Source: JBDTGE01 sp050742975
Lineage (GTDB): Bacteria; Actinomycetota; Actinomycetes; Mycobacteriales; Jatrophihabitantaceae
NCBI GenBank assembly: GCA_050742975.1
Contig: JBOGDQ010000254.1
Coordinates: 1-23,139, forward strand
Length of the DNA stretch: 23,139 bases
Reading direction: 5' to 3'
Shown here piece by piece: positions 6,407 through 15,291 of this stretch (positions are counted from its first letter, which is position 1; each line of letters starts with the position of its first letter). The position numbers were made by a program, and so were the translations under genes. The notes below the pieces were generated by a model. That model was not told where the DNA came from and did not search any database. It saw only the letters and a list, made by a program, of their open reading frames with translations.

Positions 6407-7894
6407 ATGCGCAAGCGATCCGGATACTTCGCGCGCCTGATCGTGCTGGCGGCGGCTGCCGCGACCGTGCTCTCGGCGTGTTCCAGCGTGGTCGACGGGA
6501 CGGCGAACATCGTGGCGGTCCCGAACGCCAACCTCAAGGTCCACGGCGACTCCGGCAGCCCATTCGACATCACCACCAAGAACGCGCTCAGTGACGTCAT
6601 GGCGTTCTGGAAGGTGAACTACCCGAAGGTCTCCGGTGGCAAGCCCCTGCCCCCGCTCAAGGGCGGCCTGTTCTCGGTCGACGGTGCCGAGGTGATCAAG
6701 ACCAAGCAGGTGAGCGGAGCGGCCGGCAGCGAGGCCTGCATCAAGCACGACCCCTCATTCATCATCGACAACGCCGCGTACTGCCTGCTGGACGACTCGA
6801 TCGTGTGGGACCGCGACCCCGACCACCTGGTCGGCGTGCTCGCCGACCACTACGGCCCGCTCATCATCGCGCTCGTCTTCGCCCACGAGTTCGGCCACGC
6901 CGTCCAGTACCGCCTGAACGTCGATCCGAACCACAGCCTGCCGACGATCGACACCGAGTCGCAGGCCGACTGCGCTGCGGGCGCGTTCATCGCCTCCGCG
7001 TTCAAGGGTCAGGCGCCGCACTTCCGCAGCACGCCGGCGCAACTCGATCAGGCGCTCAACGGCTTCCTGCTGATCCGTGACTCCACGCCCGAGTCCCCGC
7101 AGGACATCTCGCACGGCAACGGCTTCGACCGGATCTCCGCGATAGAGGACGGCATCCGCAACGGCGTCACGTACTGCTACGGCAAGGACTACTTCAACCG
7201 CACCTTCACCGAGCGTCCGTACGTCACGGACACCCAGTCCGGGGTCACCGACGCGCAGAACGGCGGCAACGAGTCGCTCGCGCAGGTGCTTAACCCGGGC
7301 GACCCGGCCAGTGGCGGCGGTGGCCTGCAGCCGGACCTCAACCGGTTCTGGAAGGCCGCGGCGGAGTCCATCAACAAGCCGTGGCAGGACGTCAAGATTG
7401 CCGAGGCCGATCACCCCAAGTGCGACAGCAGCGGCACGGTCGAATTCGGCTACTGCCCCGACGACAACACGGTCTACTACAACGCGGACTTCGCCAGGAG
7501 CGCGTACTACAGCCTCACCGATCGCAGGGTCGACCGCACCAACGGCAACGTCACGCTGATCCAGAACCAGCCGGCCGACTTCTCGCTCGGCGCCCTGTTC
7601 GCGATCGCGTGGGGGATGGCCGTGCGGCACCAACTGTTCAACCGGTCCATCAACGACAGCACCGCGCTGTCCGCGGCGATCTGTTACACCGGCGCCTACG
7701 CCAAGGACATCAACGTCGCGAACGAGGACAACAGCAAGGCGTTCACCCTGTCGCCGCCGGATATGGACGAGGCGACCTCGGCCGTGCTGAACGTCGTCGG
7801 TCAGGACAAGGCCTTCGGCGCGAGGGGCACGACCGGTCTGCAGCGCGTTCAATCGTTCGTGAAGGGCTACGGCGGCGGCAAGTCGGTCTGCTGA
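6407..7894 (+). CDS. Zinc-metallopeptidase lipoprotein with internal duplication (YpfJ/neutral zinc metallopeptidase-like)
   Basis: 495 residues. ATG at 6407 is preceded by GAAGGGGG (6392-6399) with a 7-nt spacer; the frame is open further upstream but the signal peptide starts here. Lipobox LSAC gives lipidated Cys25, so the protein should be anchored outside the membrane. The N-terminal half has the zinc motif HEFGH (160-164) and, 19 residues on, ESQADC (184-189), the usual arrangement in putative neutral zinc metallopeptidases. The C-terminal half repeats the layout in degenerate form: FWK at 67 and 314, a YC-x2-DD segment at 125 and 349, HEFGH replaced by IAWGM (400-404), and ESQADC matched by LSAAIC (421-426). 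The second copy therefore lacks every zinc ligand. Substrate is unknown. It is probably monocistronic, with tldD 30 bp downstream on the same strand. Confidence 0.88.
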   Translation: MRKRSGYFARLIVLAAAAATVLSACSSVVDGTANIVAVPNANLKVHGDSGSPFDITTKNALSDVMAFWKVNYPKVSGGKPLPPLKGGLFSVDGAEVIKTKQVSGAAGSEACIKHDPSFIIDNAAYCLLDDSIVWDRDPDHLVGVLADHYGPLIIALVFAHEFGHAVQYRLNVDPNHSLPTIDTESQADCAAGAFIASAFKGQAPHFRSTPAQLDQALNGFLLIRDSTPESPQDISHGNGFDRISAIEDGIRNGVTYCYGKDYFNRTFTERPYVTDTQSGVTDAQNGGNESLAQVLNPGDPASGGGGLQPDLNRFWKAAAESINKPWQDVKIAEADHPKCDSSGTVEFGYCPDDNTVYYNADFARSAYYSLTDRRVDRTNGNVTLIQNQPADFSLGALFAIAWGMAVRHQLFNRSINDSTALSAAICYTGAYAKDINVANEDNSKAFTLSPPDMDEATSAVLNVVGQDKAFGARGTTGLQRVQSFVKGYGGGKSVC

Positions 7895-7911
7895 TCGCGG
7901 GCCGTACCGGC

Positions 7912-7917
7912 TAGGTT
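7912..7917 (+). promoter_or_regulatory. Candidate -10 box (TAGGTT) for a leaderless tldD mRNA
   Basis: TAGGTT (TAnnnT) ends 7 nt before the ATG of tldD, and no Shine-Dalgarno is seen in the short gap. Transcription from the start codon is the simplest reading. No clear -35 was found. Confidence 0.4.
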
Positions 7918-7924
7918 CGACGCT

Positions 7925-9448
7925 ATGCCCGAAATCGACCCGGCCTTCCTCTCCTTCCCGGCGCGTGAGCTCGCCGGCGCGGCACTCGAGCGCGCGAGCG
8001 AACTCGGGTCGCAGCACGCCGACTTCCGGCTCGAACGCAGCCGGGTCGCCGCCCTGGGGATGCGCGACGGCAAGCTCGAGTCCAGCACCGACTCCGAGGA
8101 CGTCGGGCTGTCCGTGCGGGTGGTGCACGACGGCGCGTGGGGATTCGCGAGCGGCATCGCGCGTACGGCCGATGCGGCGCGCGGCCTGGCCGAGCAGGCC
8201 GTCGCCACCGCCAAAGTGAGTCGGGTGCTCAGCTCCGACCCGGTCGTCCTCGCCCCGGAGCCGGTCTACGCCGACGTCACCTGGGTCGGCTCGTACGAGC
8301 TCAACCCCTTCGACGTATCGGAGGCCGACCGGGTCGGCCGGCTCACCGAACTGTCCGAGCGGCTGATGTCGGCCGACGGTGTCGATCACGTCGACGCGCA
8401 CGTGATGCAGGTGCTGGAGAACAAGTTCTACGCCGACTCCGCGGGCACGATGACGACCCAGCAGCGCGTCCGCCTGCACCCGCAACTGACCGCCGTGAAC
8501 GTCGACCGCGGTGCGGGAGCCTTCTCGTCCATGCGCACCCTGGCGCCACCGGTCGGCCGCGGCTGGGAGTACCTCACCGGCACCGGCTGGGACTTCGACG
8601 CCGAGATCGACGAGCTGCCCGAGCTGCTGCGCGAGCACGTCAAGGCACCGAGCGTGGAGGCCGGCCGCTACGACCTGGTGATCGATCAGTCCAACCTCTG
8701 GCTGACCATCCACGAGTCGATCGGCCACGCGACCGAGCTGGATCGCGCGCTCGGCTACGAGGCCGCGTACGCCGGGACCAGCTTCGCGACCCTGGACCGG
8801 CTGAACACCCTCAGATACGGCAGCCCGGTCATGAACATCACCGGGGACCGAACCGTCGAGCACGGGCTGGCGAGCATCGGGTACGACGACGAGGGCGTGG
8901 CCGCGCAGCAGTTCGACATCGTCAAGGACGGCGTGCTCGTCGGTTACCAGCTCAACCGCCAGATGGCGCAGGCACACGGCGCTGCTCTGGGCCGGCCCGA
9001 CGGTCGCTCGAACGGGTGCGCGCTCGCCGACTCGTCGGGGCATATTCCCTTGCAGCGAATGGCGAATGTGTCGTTGCAGCCGGCTCCGGACGGACCGTCG
9101 ACCGAGGAGCTCATCGGCAAGGTCGAGCGCGGGATCTACATCAAGGGCGACCGGTCCTGGTCCATCGACATGCAGCGCTTCAACTTCCAGTTCACCGGCC
9201 AGCAGTTCCACAAGATCGAGAACGGCCGGCTCGCCGGCCAGCTGCGCGACGTCGCGTACCAGGCCACCACGACGGACTTCTGGGGCGCGATGGAGGCCGT
9301 CGGCGGGCCGCGGACCTACGTCCTGGGCGGCGCCTTCAACTGCGGCAAGGGTCAGCCCGGCCAGATCGCCGCGGTGTCGCACGGCTGTCCCGCTGCCCTG
9401 TTCCGCAACATCAACGTGCTCAACACGAAGTCAGAAGGTGGCCGGTGA
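7925..9448 (+). CDS. tldD: TldD metalloprotease subunit
   Basis: A 507-residue TldD-family protein. TldD/TldE form a heterodimeric metalloprotease that degrades unfolded peptides; in other bacteria it matures microcin B17 and degrades the CcdA antitoxin. The zinc motif HExxxH is present as HESIGH (H263, E264, H267). The conserved C-terminal NCGKGQP supplies a Cys (C473) at the place of the third ligand in the family. Flanking family sequences AVNVDRGAGAFSSMRT, VMNITGDRTVEHGLASIGYDDEG and FWGAMEAVGGPRTYVLGG also fit. The length is typical. ATG at 7925 is the first start in frame after the upstream gene. The stop overlaps the GTG of the partner gene by 4 bp (GTGA), which ties the two subunits to equal expression. 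Its physiological substrate here is unknown; no ribosomal peptide precursor is visible nearby. Confidence 0.93.
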   Translation: MPEIDPAFLSFPARELAGAALERASELGSQHADFRLERSRVAALGMRDGKLESSTDSEDVGLSVRVVHDGAWGFASGIARTADAARGLAEQAVATAKVSRVLSSDPVVLAPEPVYADVTWVGSYELNPFDVSEADRVGRLTELSERLMSADGVDHVDAHVMQVLENKFYADSAGTMTTQQRVRLHPQLTAVNVDRGAGAFSSMRTLAPPVGRGWEYLTGTGWDFDAEIDELPELLREHVKAPSVEAGRYDLVIDQSNLWLTIHESIGHATELDRALGYEAAYAGTSFATLDRLNTLRYGSPVMNITGDRTVEHGLASIGYDDEGVAAQQFDIVKDGVLVGYQLNRQMAQAHGAALGRPDGRSNGCALADSSGHIPLQRMANVSLQPAPDGPSTEELIGKVERGIYIKGDRSWSIDMQRFNFQFTGQQFHKIENGRLAGQLRDVAYQATTTDFWGAMEAVGGPRTYVLGGAFNCGKGQPGQIAAVSHGCPAALFRNINVLNTKSEGGR

Positions 9449-10827
9449 CTGCGCAGGAATTGGTGGAGCAGGCGCTCGCGGCCTCCACGGCCGACGGCTG
9501 CATCGTCGTCGCGAACGAGAACACCCAGGCGAACCTGCGCTGGGCAGGCAACAGCCTCACGACGAACGGTCAGATGCAGTCGCGCTCGGTGACAGTGATC
9601 TCGACGTTCGACCGCAGCGAGGGTACGAGCGTCGGCGTCGTCACCCGATCGGTCACCAACGCCGAGGAGCTCGATGCCCTGGTGCGCGCATCCGAGCGAT
9701 CCGGTCGCGCCGCCGGGCCTGCCGACGACGCCGCGCCACTCGTCGAGAACTACCCGAACGACGACGACTGGGACGCCGAGCCCTCGAGCACGAGCGTCGC
9801 CGTCTTCGAGCGGTTCGCGCCGGCGCTGGGCGCCCAGTTCGACCGCTGGGCCAAGGACGATCGGCTGCTTTTCGGGTTCGCCGAGCACCAGCTCACGTCG
9901 ACGTTCGTGGCCACGTCGACCGGCCTGCGGCGGCGCTTCGATCAGCCGGATGGGAGCGTGCAGATCAACGGGAAGTCCGCTGATTACAGCCGGTCGGCGT
10001 TCGCCGGTCAGCACACCAACGACTTCACCGACGTCGACGTCGACGCCCTGGTCGGCTCGGTCGAGCAGCGCCTGGACTGGGCGGCGAACCGGGTCGAGCT
10101 GCCCGCCGGGCGGTACGAGACGATCATGCCACCGAGCACGGTCGCCGATCTGATGATCTACGCCTACTGGACGGCCTCGGCGCGCGACGCCGAGGAGGGT
10201 CGCAACGTCTACGCCGCGCATAACACCGCGACGCGGATCGGCGAGTCGCTGTCCTCGCTCCCCCTGCGGCTGCACTCGGACCCGTCCTACCCCGGCCTGC
10301 AGTGCGCACCGTTCGACGTCGTCACCACGTCCGAGGGCGCGCTGCAGTCGGTGTTCGACAACGGCGCTCCCACCGGCTCGGCCGAGTGGATCCGCGACGG
10401 CAAGCTCGCCGATCTGGTCCGCACCCGCTCGTGGGCGGCCCGGACCGGGATGCAGCCGCGGCCGCTCGTCGGCAACCTGATCCTGGACGGCGGCGGCACC
10501 GCGAGCGTCGAGCAGATGATCGCCGGCACCGAGCGCGGCCTGCTGCTGACCTGCCTGTGGTACATCCGCGAGGTCGACCCGCAGACCCTGCTGCTCACCG
10601 GACTGACCCGCGACGGCGTGTACCTCGTCGAGAACGGCGCAGTCACGGCGGCGGTGAACAACTTCCGGTTCAACGAGTCACCCATCGACCTGCTCGGTCG
10701 GGTGACCGAGGTCGGACGCACCGAGCCGACCCTCTCGCGCGAGTGGGGCGACTACTTCAGCCGCACGGCGATGCCCGCACTGCGCGTTCCGGACTTCAAC
10801 ATGTCCACGGTCAGCCAGGCGTCCTAG
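9445..10827 (+). CDS. tldE: TldE/PmbA metalloprotease subunit
   Basis: A 460-residue TldE (PmbA) family protein, the non-metal-binding partner of TldD. The frame is open far upstream, but family homology begins at VTAQELVEQALAAS, so the GTG at 9445 overlapping the tldD stop is the start; an AGAAGG precedes it. Conserved features are an N-terminal domain with GNSLTTNGQMQSRSV, the central SVEQRLDWAANRVELPAGRYETIMPPS, and the C-terminal RPLVGNLILDGG, LTGLTRDGVYLVENGAVTAA and NNFRFNESP. It has no HExxxH, as expected for this subunit, which in the E. coli complex is catalytically silent but required. The closest alternative is a second TldD-like paralogue, which the missing metal motif argues against. 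Confidence 0.92.
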   Translation: MTAQELVEQALAASTADGCIVVANENTQANLRWAGNSLTTNGQMQSRSVTVISTFDRSEGTSVGVVTRSVTNAEELDALVRASERSGRAAGPADDAAPLVENYPNDDDWDAEPSSTSVAVFERFAPALGAQFDRWAKDDRLLFGFAEHQLTSTFVATSTGLRRRFDQPDGSVQINGKSADYSRSAFAGQHTNDFTDVDVDALVGSVEQRLDWAANRVELPAGRYETIMPPSTVADLMIYAYWTASARDAEEGRNVYAAHNTATRIGESLSSLPLRLHSDPSYPGLQCAPFDVVTTSEGALQSVFDNGAPTGSAEWIRDGKLADLVRTRSWAARTGMQPRPLVGNLILDGGGTASVEQMIAGTERGLLLTCLWYIREVDPQTLLLTGLTRDGVYLVENGAVTAAVNNFRFNESPIDLLGRVTEVGRTEPTLSREWGDYFSRTAMPALRVPDFNMSTVSQAS

Positions 10828-10835
10828 AGGGCGGT

Positions 10836-10889
10836 CGCGATCTTCCTGCGCCTGCGGGCGCTGGGACTACGCCGCGCAGGAAGATCGCG
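10836..10889. terminator. Long-arm hairpin after tldE (candidate terminator or intergenic repeat)
   Basis: CGCGATCTTCCTGCGC (10836-10851) pairs perfectly with GCGCAGGAAGATCGCG (10874-10889). A 22-nt loop contains an inner GGCG/CGCC stem. It begins 8 bp after the tldE stop in a convergent gap, so it could end transcription from both sides. There is no T-run. Resemblance to the hairpin at 4602-4660 suggests a repeat family rather than a purpose-made terminator. Confidence 0.6.
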
Positions 10890-10939
10890 GGAGTCGTTCG
10901 GTTTCGACGGCTCAGGCGGGCAGGCGCTGCGCGGCTAGA

Positions 10940-10985
10940 TCCGGATGTTGCGTGGCGGATAGGACTACGCCGCACCGTGGCGAAT
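10940..10985. repeat. Probable decayed relative of the 10836-10889 hairpin
   Basis: GGACTACGCCGC at 10962-10973 is identical to 10864-10875 in the neighbouring hairpin. Here too it follows a GGCG that can pair with its CGCC. The outer arms no longer match well. It reads as a second, degenerate copy of the same element 98 bp away. Confidence 0.4.
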
Positions 10986-11013
10986 CAGGAGACGCCCAGT
11001 AAGGACGTCTACG

Positions 11014-12612
11014 TCAGAAGGCATTGCGGCGCCGCATCCCCCACGCCCGCCCGTCCGGGTCGTAGACGATGCGGTACATCGGCGTGGCCCACAGCAGGGT
11101 CCGTCGCGGCAGGGGTTCGAGCCGGTACGGTCGCAGCCGACCGGGTGGTCGCGCGCCCTCGCGTCCGCGCTCGTGCCAGCGCTCCAGCTCGGCCGCCGTG
11201 CTGCGGAACCGCTCGAAGGCCGACGCCGGGTCGATCAGGTCCGCGTCTTGCCCCGCTGCGCGATCAAGGTGCTCACGCGCAAGCTCCAGCCGCAGCTCGC
11301 GGGCGAAGCGCCGGGCCCCGTCGCCGAACCGGTCGATGACCTGCGGTTCGCGCGGGTCGAGCTCGTCGTCGATCACGGCGCACGACAGCTCCGAGTCGTG
11401 CGTCCACGAGCGCCGGTTGACGTTGTCCGAACCGACCGAGGCCCAGACGTCGTCGACCACGCACACCTTGGCGTGGACGTACACCGGCGTGCCCTGATGG
11501 TTCTCGATGCCGTAGACCCCCACCCGGCCCGGTCCGGCGGCGTCGACCAGCTCCAGCGCCTGCGATCGGCCCACGAGGTTCGGCGGCAGGGAGAACCGGC
11601 CGTCCTGATCGGGGTAGCGCGGGATGACCACGATCAGCCGCAGCTGCGGATTCGCCTGCAACGCGTCCGCGATGCAGCCCGCCACCTCGTCGGCCCAGAA
11701 GTACTGGTCCTCGATGTAGATCAGGCTGTGCGCGTTGGCGATCACCTTCTGGTACGCGCGTGCCACGCTCCGCTCGCCGTGCGGCGCGAACGGGTAGCCG
11801 CGCCGGCGCCAGGGGTAGGTGCGCAGTACCTGGACCGCGTGCCCACCGCGTGCGTCCGGATCGGGCTGCTGATCGGGAAGCGGATCGGCCGAGTCGTCGT
11901 CGTGACGCGCCAGGTCGGCCAGCCGGTTGAACGGGTTGCGGGTTACCGGCGCCGGGTCGTTCCACCGCTCCCGGAAGCAGGCCTCGATGTCCCCGACGGC
12001 CGGACCGCGGACCGCCAGCTGCGCGTCGTGCCACGGCGGACGCTCGCCGTACACCGCGGCCATCGGCTGCCGCTGCGGGTCGCCGCCGTGCGCGGCGTCG
12101 TCGTTGCGGCTGTGGCACAGGTCGATTCCGCCGGCGAAGGCAACGTCGAGTTCGGGACGACCCGGGTGCCGCAGCACGACGAACTTCTGATGGTGCGAGC
12201 CGCCGGTGCGCACCCGCATGTCCCGCACGCACTCGCCGCCTGCAGCCTCGATCTGTTCGCCGAGGTGGCGGTTCTGCTGCTCGCTGAACGCGAAGCGGTC
12301 CAGGTGCGAGCGCCAGATGAGGCCCTTGACCGTCACGCCGCGTGCAGCTGCCGCGCACAGCACGCTGGACACCTCGGTGTCCGGGCCGGCCAGCAGCTCG
12401 TCGGGATCGCCCCGCCAGTCGGTGAACATCAGCAGGTCTCCGGCCTGCATCGCCCGCACGCAGCGCAGCAGCTCGGCGAAGTAGGTCGCGCCGTGGACCA
12501 GCGTGCACACGTCGTTGCCGGTCGTCCACGCGTGCCCCTCATGTCTGCGATCGAGGTTCGTGTGCGGGTTGCCCCGCTCGTCGGGGGACAGCAACCACCG
12601 GTCCAATGCCAT
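11014..12612 (-). CDS. Phospholipase D-like protein with two HKD domains
   Basis: A 532-residue member of the PLD superfamily, which hydrolyses or transfers phosphodiesters. The N-terminal half holds the first motif HQK (H141, K143) followed by FAGGIDLCHSRNDD. The C-terminal half holds YIEDQYFWADE (299-309) and the second, complete motif H380-A-K382 with D387, followed by VGSDNVNRRSW. In the first motif the position of the HxKx4D aspartate is Arg148 and an insertion follows, so that Asp is missing, while both catalytic His/Lys pairs are kept. No signal peptide is seen, so it is probably cytoplasmic or peripheral. The start is ATG at 12612, with TAGACA 6 nt upstream and no Shine-Dalgarno. Candidate roles are phospholipid turnover or a cardiolipin-synthase-like reaction; the family is secure and the substrate is not. 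Confidence 0.88.
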   Translation of the reverse strand: MALDRWLLSPDERGNPHTNLDRRHEGHAWTTGNDVCTLVHGATYFAELLRCVRAMQAGDLLMFTDWRGDPDELLAGPDTEVSSVLCAAAARGVTVKGLIWRSHLDRFAFSEQQNRHLGEQIEAAGGECVRDMRVRTGGSHHQKFVVLRHPGRPELDVAFAGGIDLCHSRNDDAAHGGDPQRQPMAAVYGERPPWHDAQLAVRGPAVGDIEACFRERWNDPAPVTRNPFNRLADLARHDDDSADPLPDQQPDPDARGGHAVQVLRTYPWRRRGYPFAPHGERSVARAYQKVIANAHSLIYIEDQYFWADEVAGCIADALQANPQLRLIVVIPRYPDQDGRFSLPPNLVGRSQALELVDAAGPGRVGVYGIENHQGTPVYVHAKVCVVDDVWASVGSDNVNRRSWTHDSELSCAVIDDELDPREPQVIDRFGDGARRFARELRLELAREHLDRAAGQDADLIDPASAFERFRSTAAELERWHERGREGARPPGRLRPYRLEPLPRRTLLWATPMYRIVYDPDGRAWGMRRRNAF

Positions 12613-12618
12613 ACCCGC

Positions 12619-12624
12619 TGTCTA
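12619..12624 (-). promoter_or_regulatory. Candidate -10 box (TAGACA) for the PLD-like gene
   Basis: On the minus strand TAGACA ends 6 nt before the ATG at 12612. It matches TAnnnT except for the last base. No Shine-Dalgarno is visible, so a leaderless transcript is possible. Confidence 0.3.
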
Positions 12625-12816
12625 CCCCGAACTCGCGGTTGAGCGCCGCGGCGTTCTCGGGTTACCCGTGTCAGCGACCGGCCTGTGAGAAGGGACGCAC
12701 GGCCCCGATTGGGTCTGGCAGCGCTTACAGAAGGTAAATTCCGAGCCATCCCACGTGACACGCGGCGGCAGTGAAGGCCGTCGCGCAGTCGGCGTTGACT
12801 GGCGAGGAGACACAGC

Positions 12817-14649
<1,833 letters not shown>

Positions 14650-14651
14650 GT

Positions 14652-15260
14652 TCAGAGGCGGACGATCAGGTCGGCGCGATCGCGGGTCGCCGTGACGAGC
14701 GCGGCGTTCTCGGCGTCGCTGCCGCGCTCGACCCGCTCGCGTGCGACCGCGGGGTCCCAGCCGTGCGCGAGGAAGCGCGCGACCAACCGCTCGATCCGTG
14801 CCGCCTCGTCCACCTCGACGAACCAGATCTCGTCGAGCAGGCCGGGCACCTCGCGCCACGGGGACTCGTCGACGAGCAGGTAGTTGCCCTCGGTGATCAC
14901 CAGCGCGCCGGGCGGGATCGTGATCGCGGCCGGGACCACCGCCTCGGCGACGCGATCGAACCCCGGCGCGGGCACGGCGCCCGGGTCGGCGCGCAGGCGA
15001 CGCAGCAGGGCGACGTAGCCGGACGCGTCGAACGTGTCCTGCGCGCCTTTGCGGTCCAACCGGCCCAGCCGGCGCAGTTCCTCGTTCGAGCGGTGGAAGC
15101 CGTCCATCGGCACGACCACCGCATCGACCTCCGCTGCCAGCAGCGTCGCGAACGTCGACTTGCCCGCGCCCGGAGCACCGGCGATCCCCAGCAGGCCGCG
15201 TGCACCCGCCCCACCCAGAGCACGCACGCGCCCGGCCAGCGAACGCAGTCCCGGCGTCAT
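14652..15260 (-). CDS. Small P-loop kinase of the uridine kinase/PRK-like family
   Basis: A 202-residue protein with Walker A GAPGAGKST (28-36), the substrate-proximal MDGFH (52-56) typical of uridine kinase, pantothenate kinase and phosphoribulokinase relatives, and TEGNYLL (123-129) in the place of the family's EG(I/N)xL strand. Such proteins are usually annotated as nucleoside/nucleotide or fructose-transport-system kinases. The phosphate acceptor is not readable. ATG at 15260 is chosen because the P-loop starts 28 residues in, as in relatives; the frame is open further upstream inside the glucosidase gene. It lies 31 bp downstream of that gene on the same strand and is probably co-transcribed, which favours a sugar or nucleoside substrate. 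No clear ribosome-binding site is present, so translation may depend on coupling. Confidence 0.85.
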   Translation of the reverse strand: MTPGLRSLAGRVRALGGAGARGLLGIAGAPGAGKSTFATLLAAEVDAVVVPMDGFHRSNEELRRLGRLDRKGAQDTFDASGYVALLRRLRADPGAVPAPGFDRVAEAVVPAAITIPPGALVITEGNYLLVDESPWREVPGLLDEIWFVEVDEAARIERLVARFLAHGWDPAVARERVERGSDAENAALVTATRDRADLIVRL

Positions 15261-15291
15261 CGCGGTATCGCTGACCGGCGCCCGATTTCGC

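Noticed and set aside
6755..9382. A minus-strand open frame of 875 codons opposite the metallopeptidase and tldD genes
   Set aside because: It spans two well-recognised genes and the gap between them, has Arg/Asp/Val-rich low-information sequence and no domain. It is a shadow frame typical of high-GC DNA.
9969..10275. Long frames antisense and out of phase to tldE
   Set aside because: Composition follows the codon bias of tldE read in the wrong frame; there is no start signal or motif.
7925..10827. A microcin or other RiPP maturation cluster around tldD-tldE
   Set aside because: No small precursor-like gene, cyclodehydratase or transporter is present in the window, and both neighbours are unrelated. 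The pair is treated as housekeeping.
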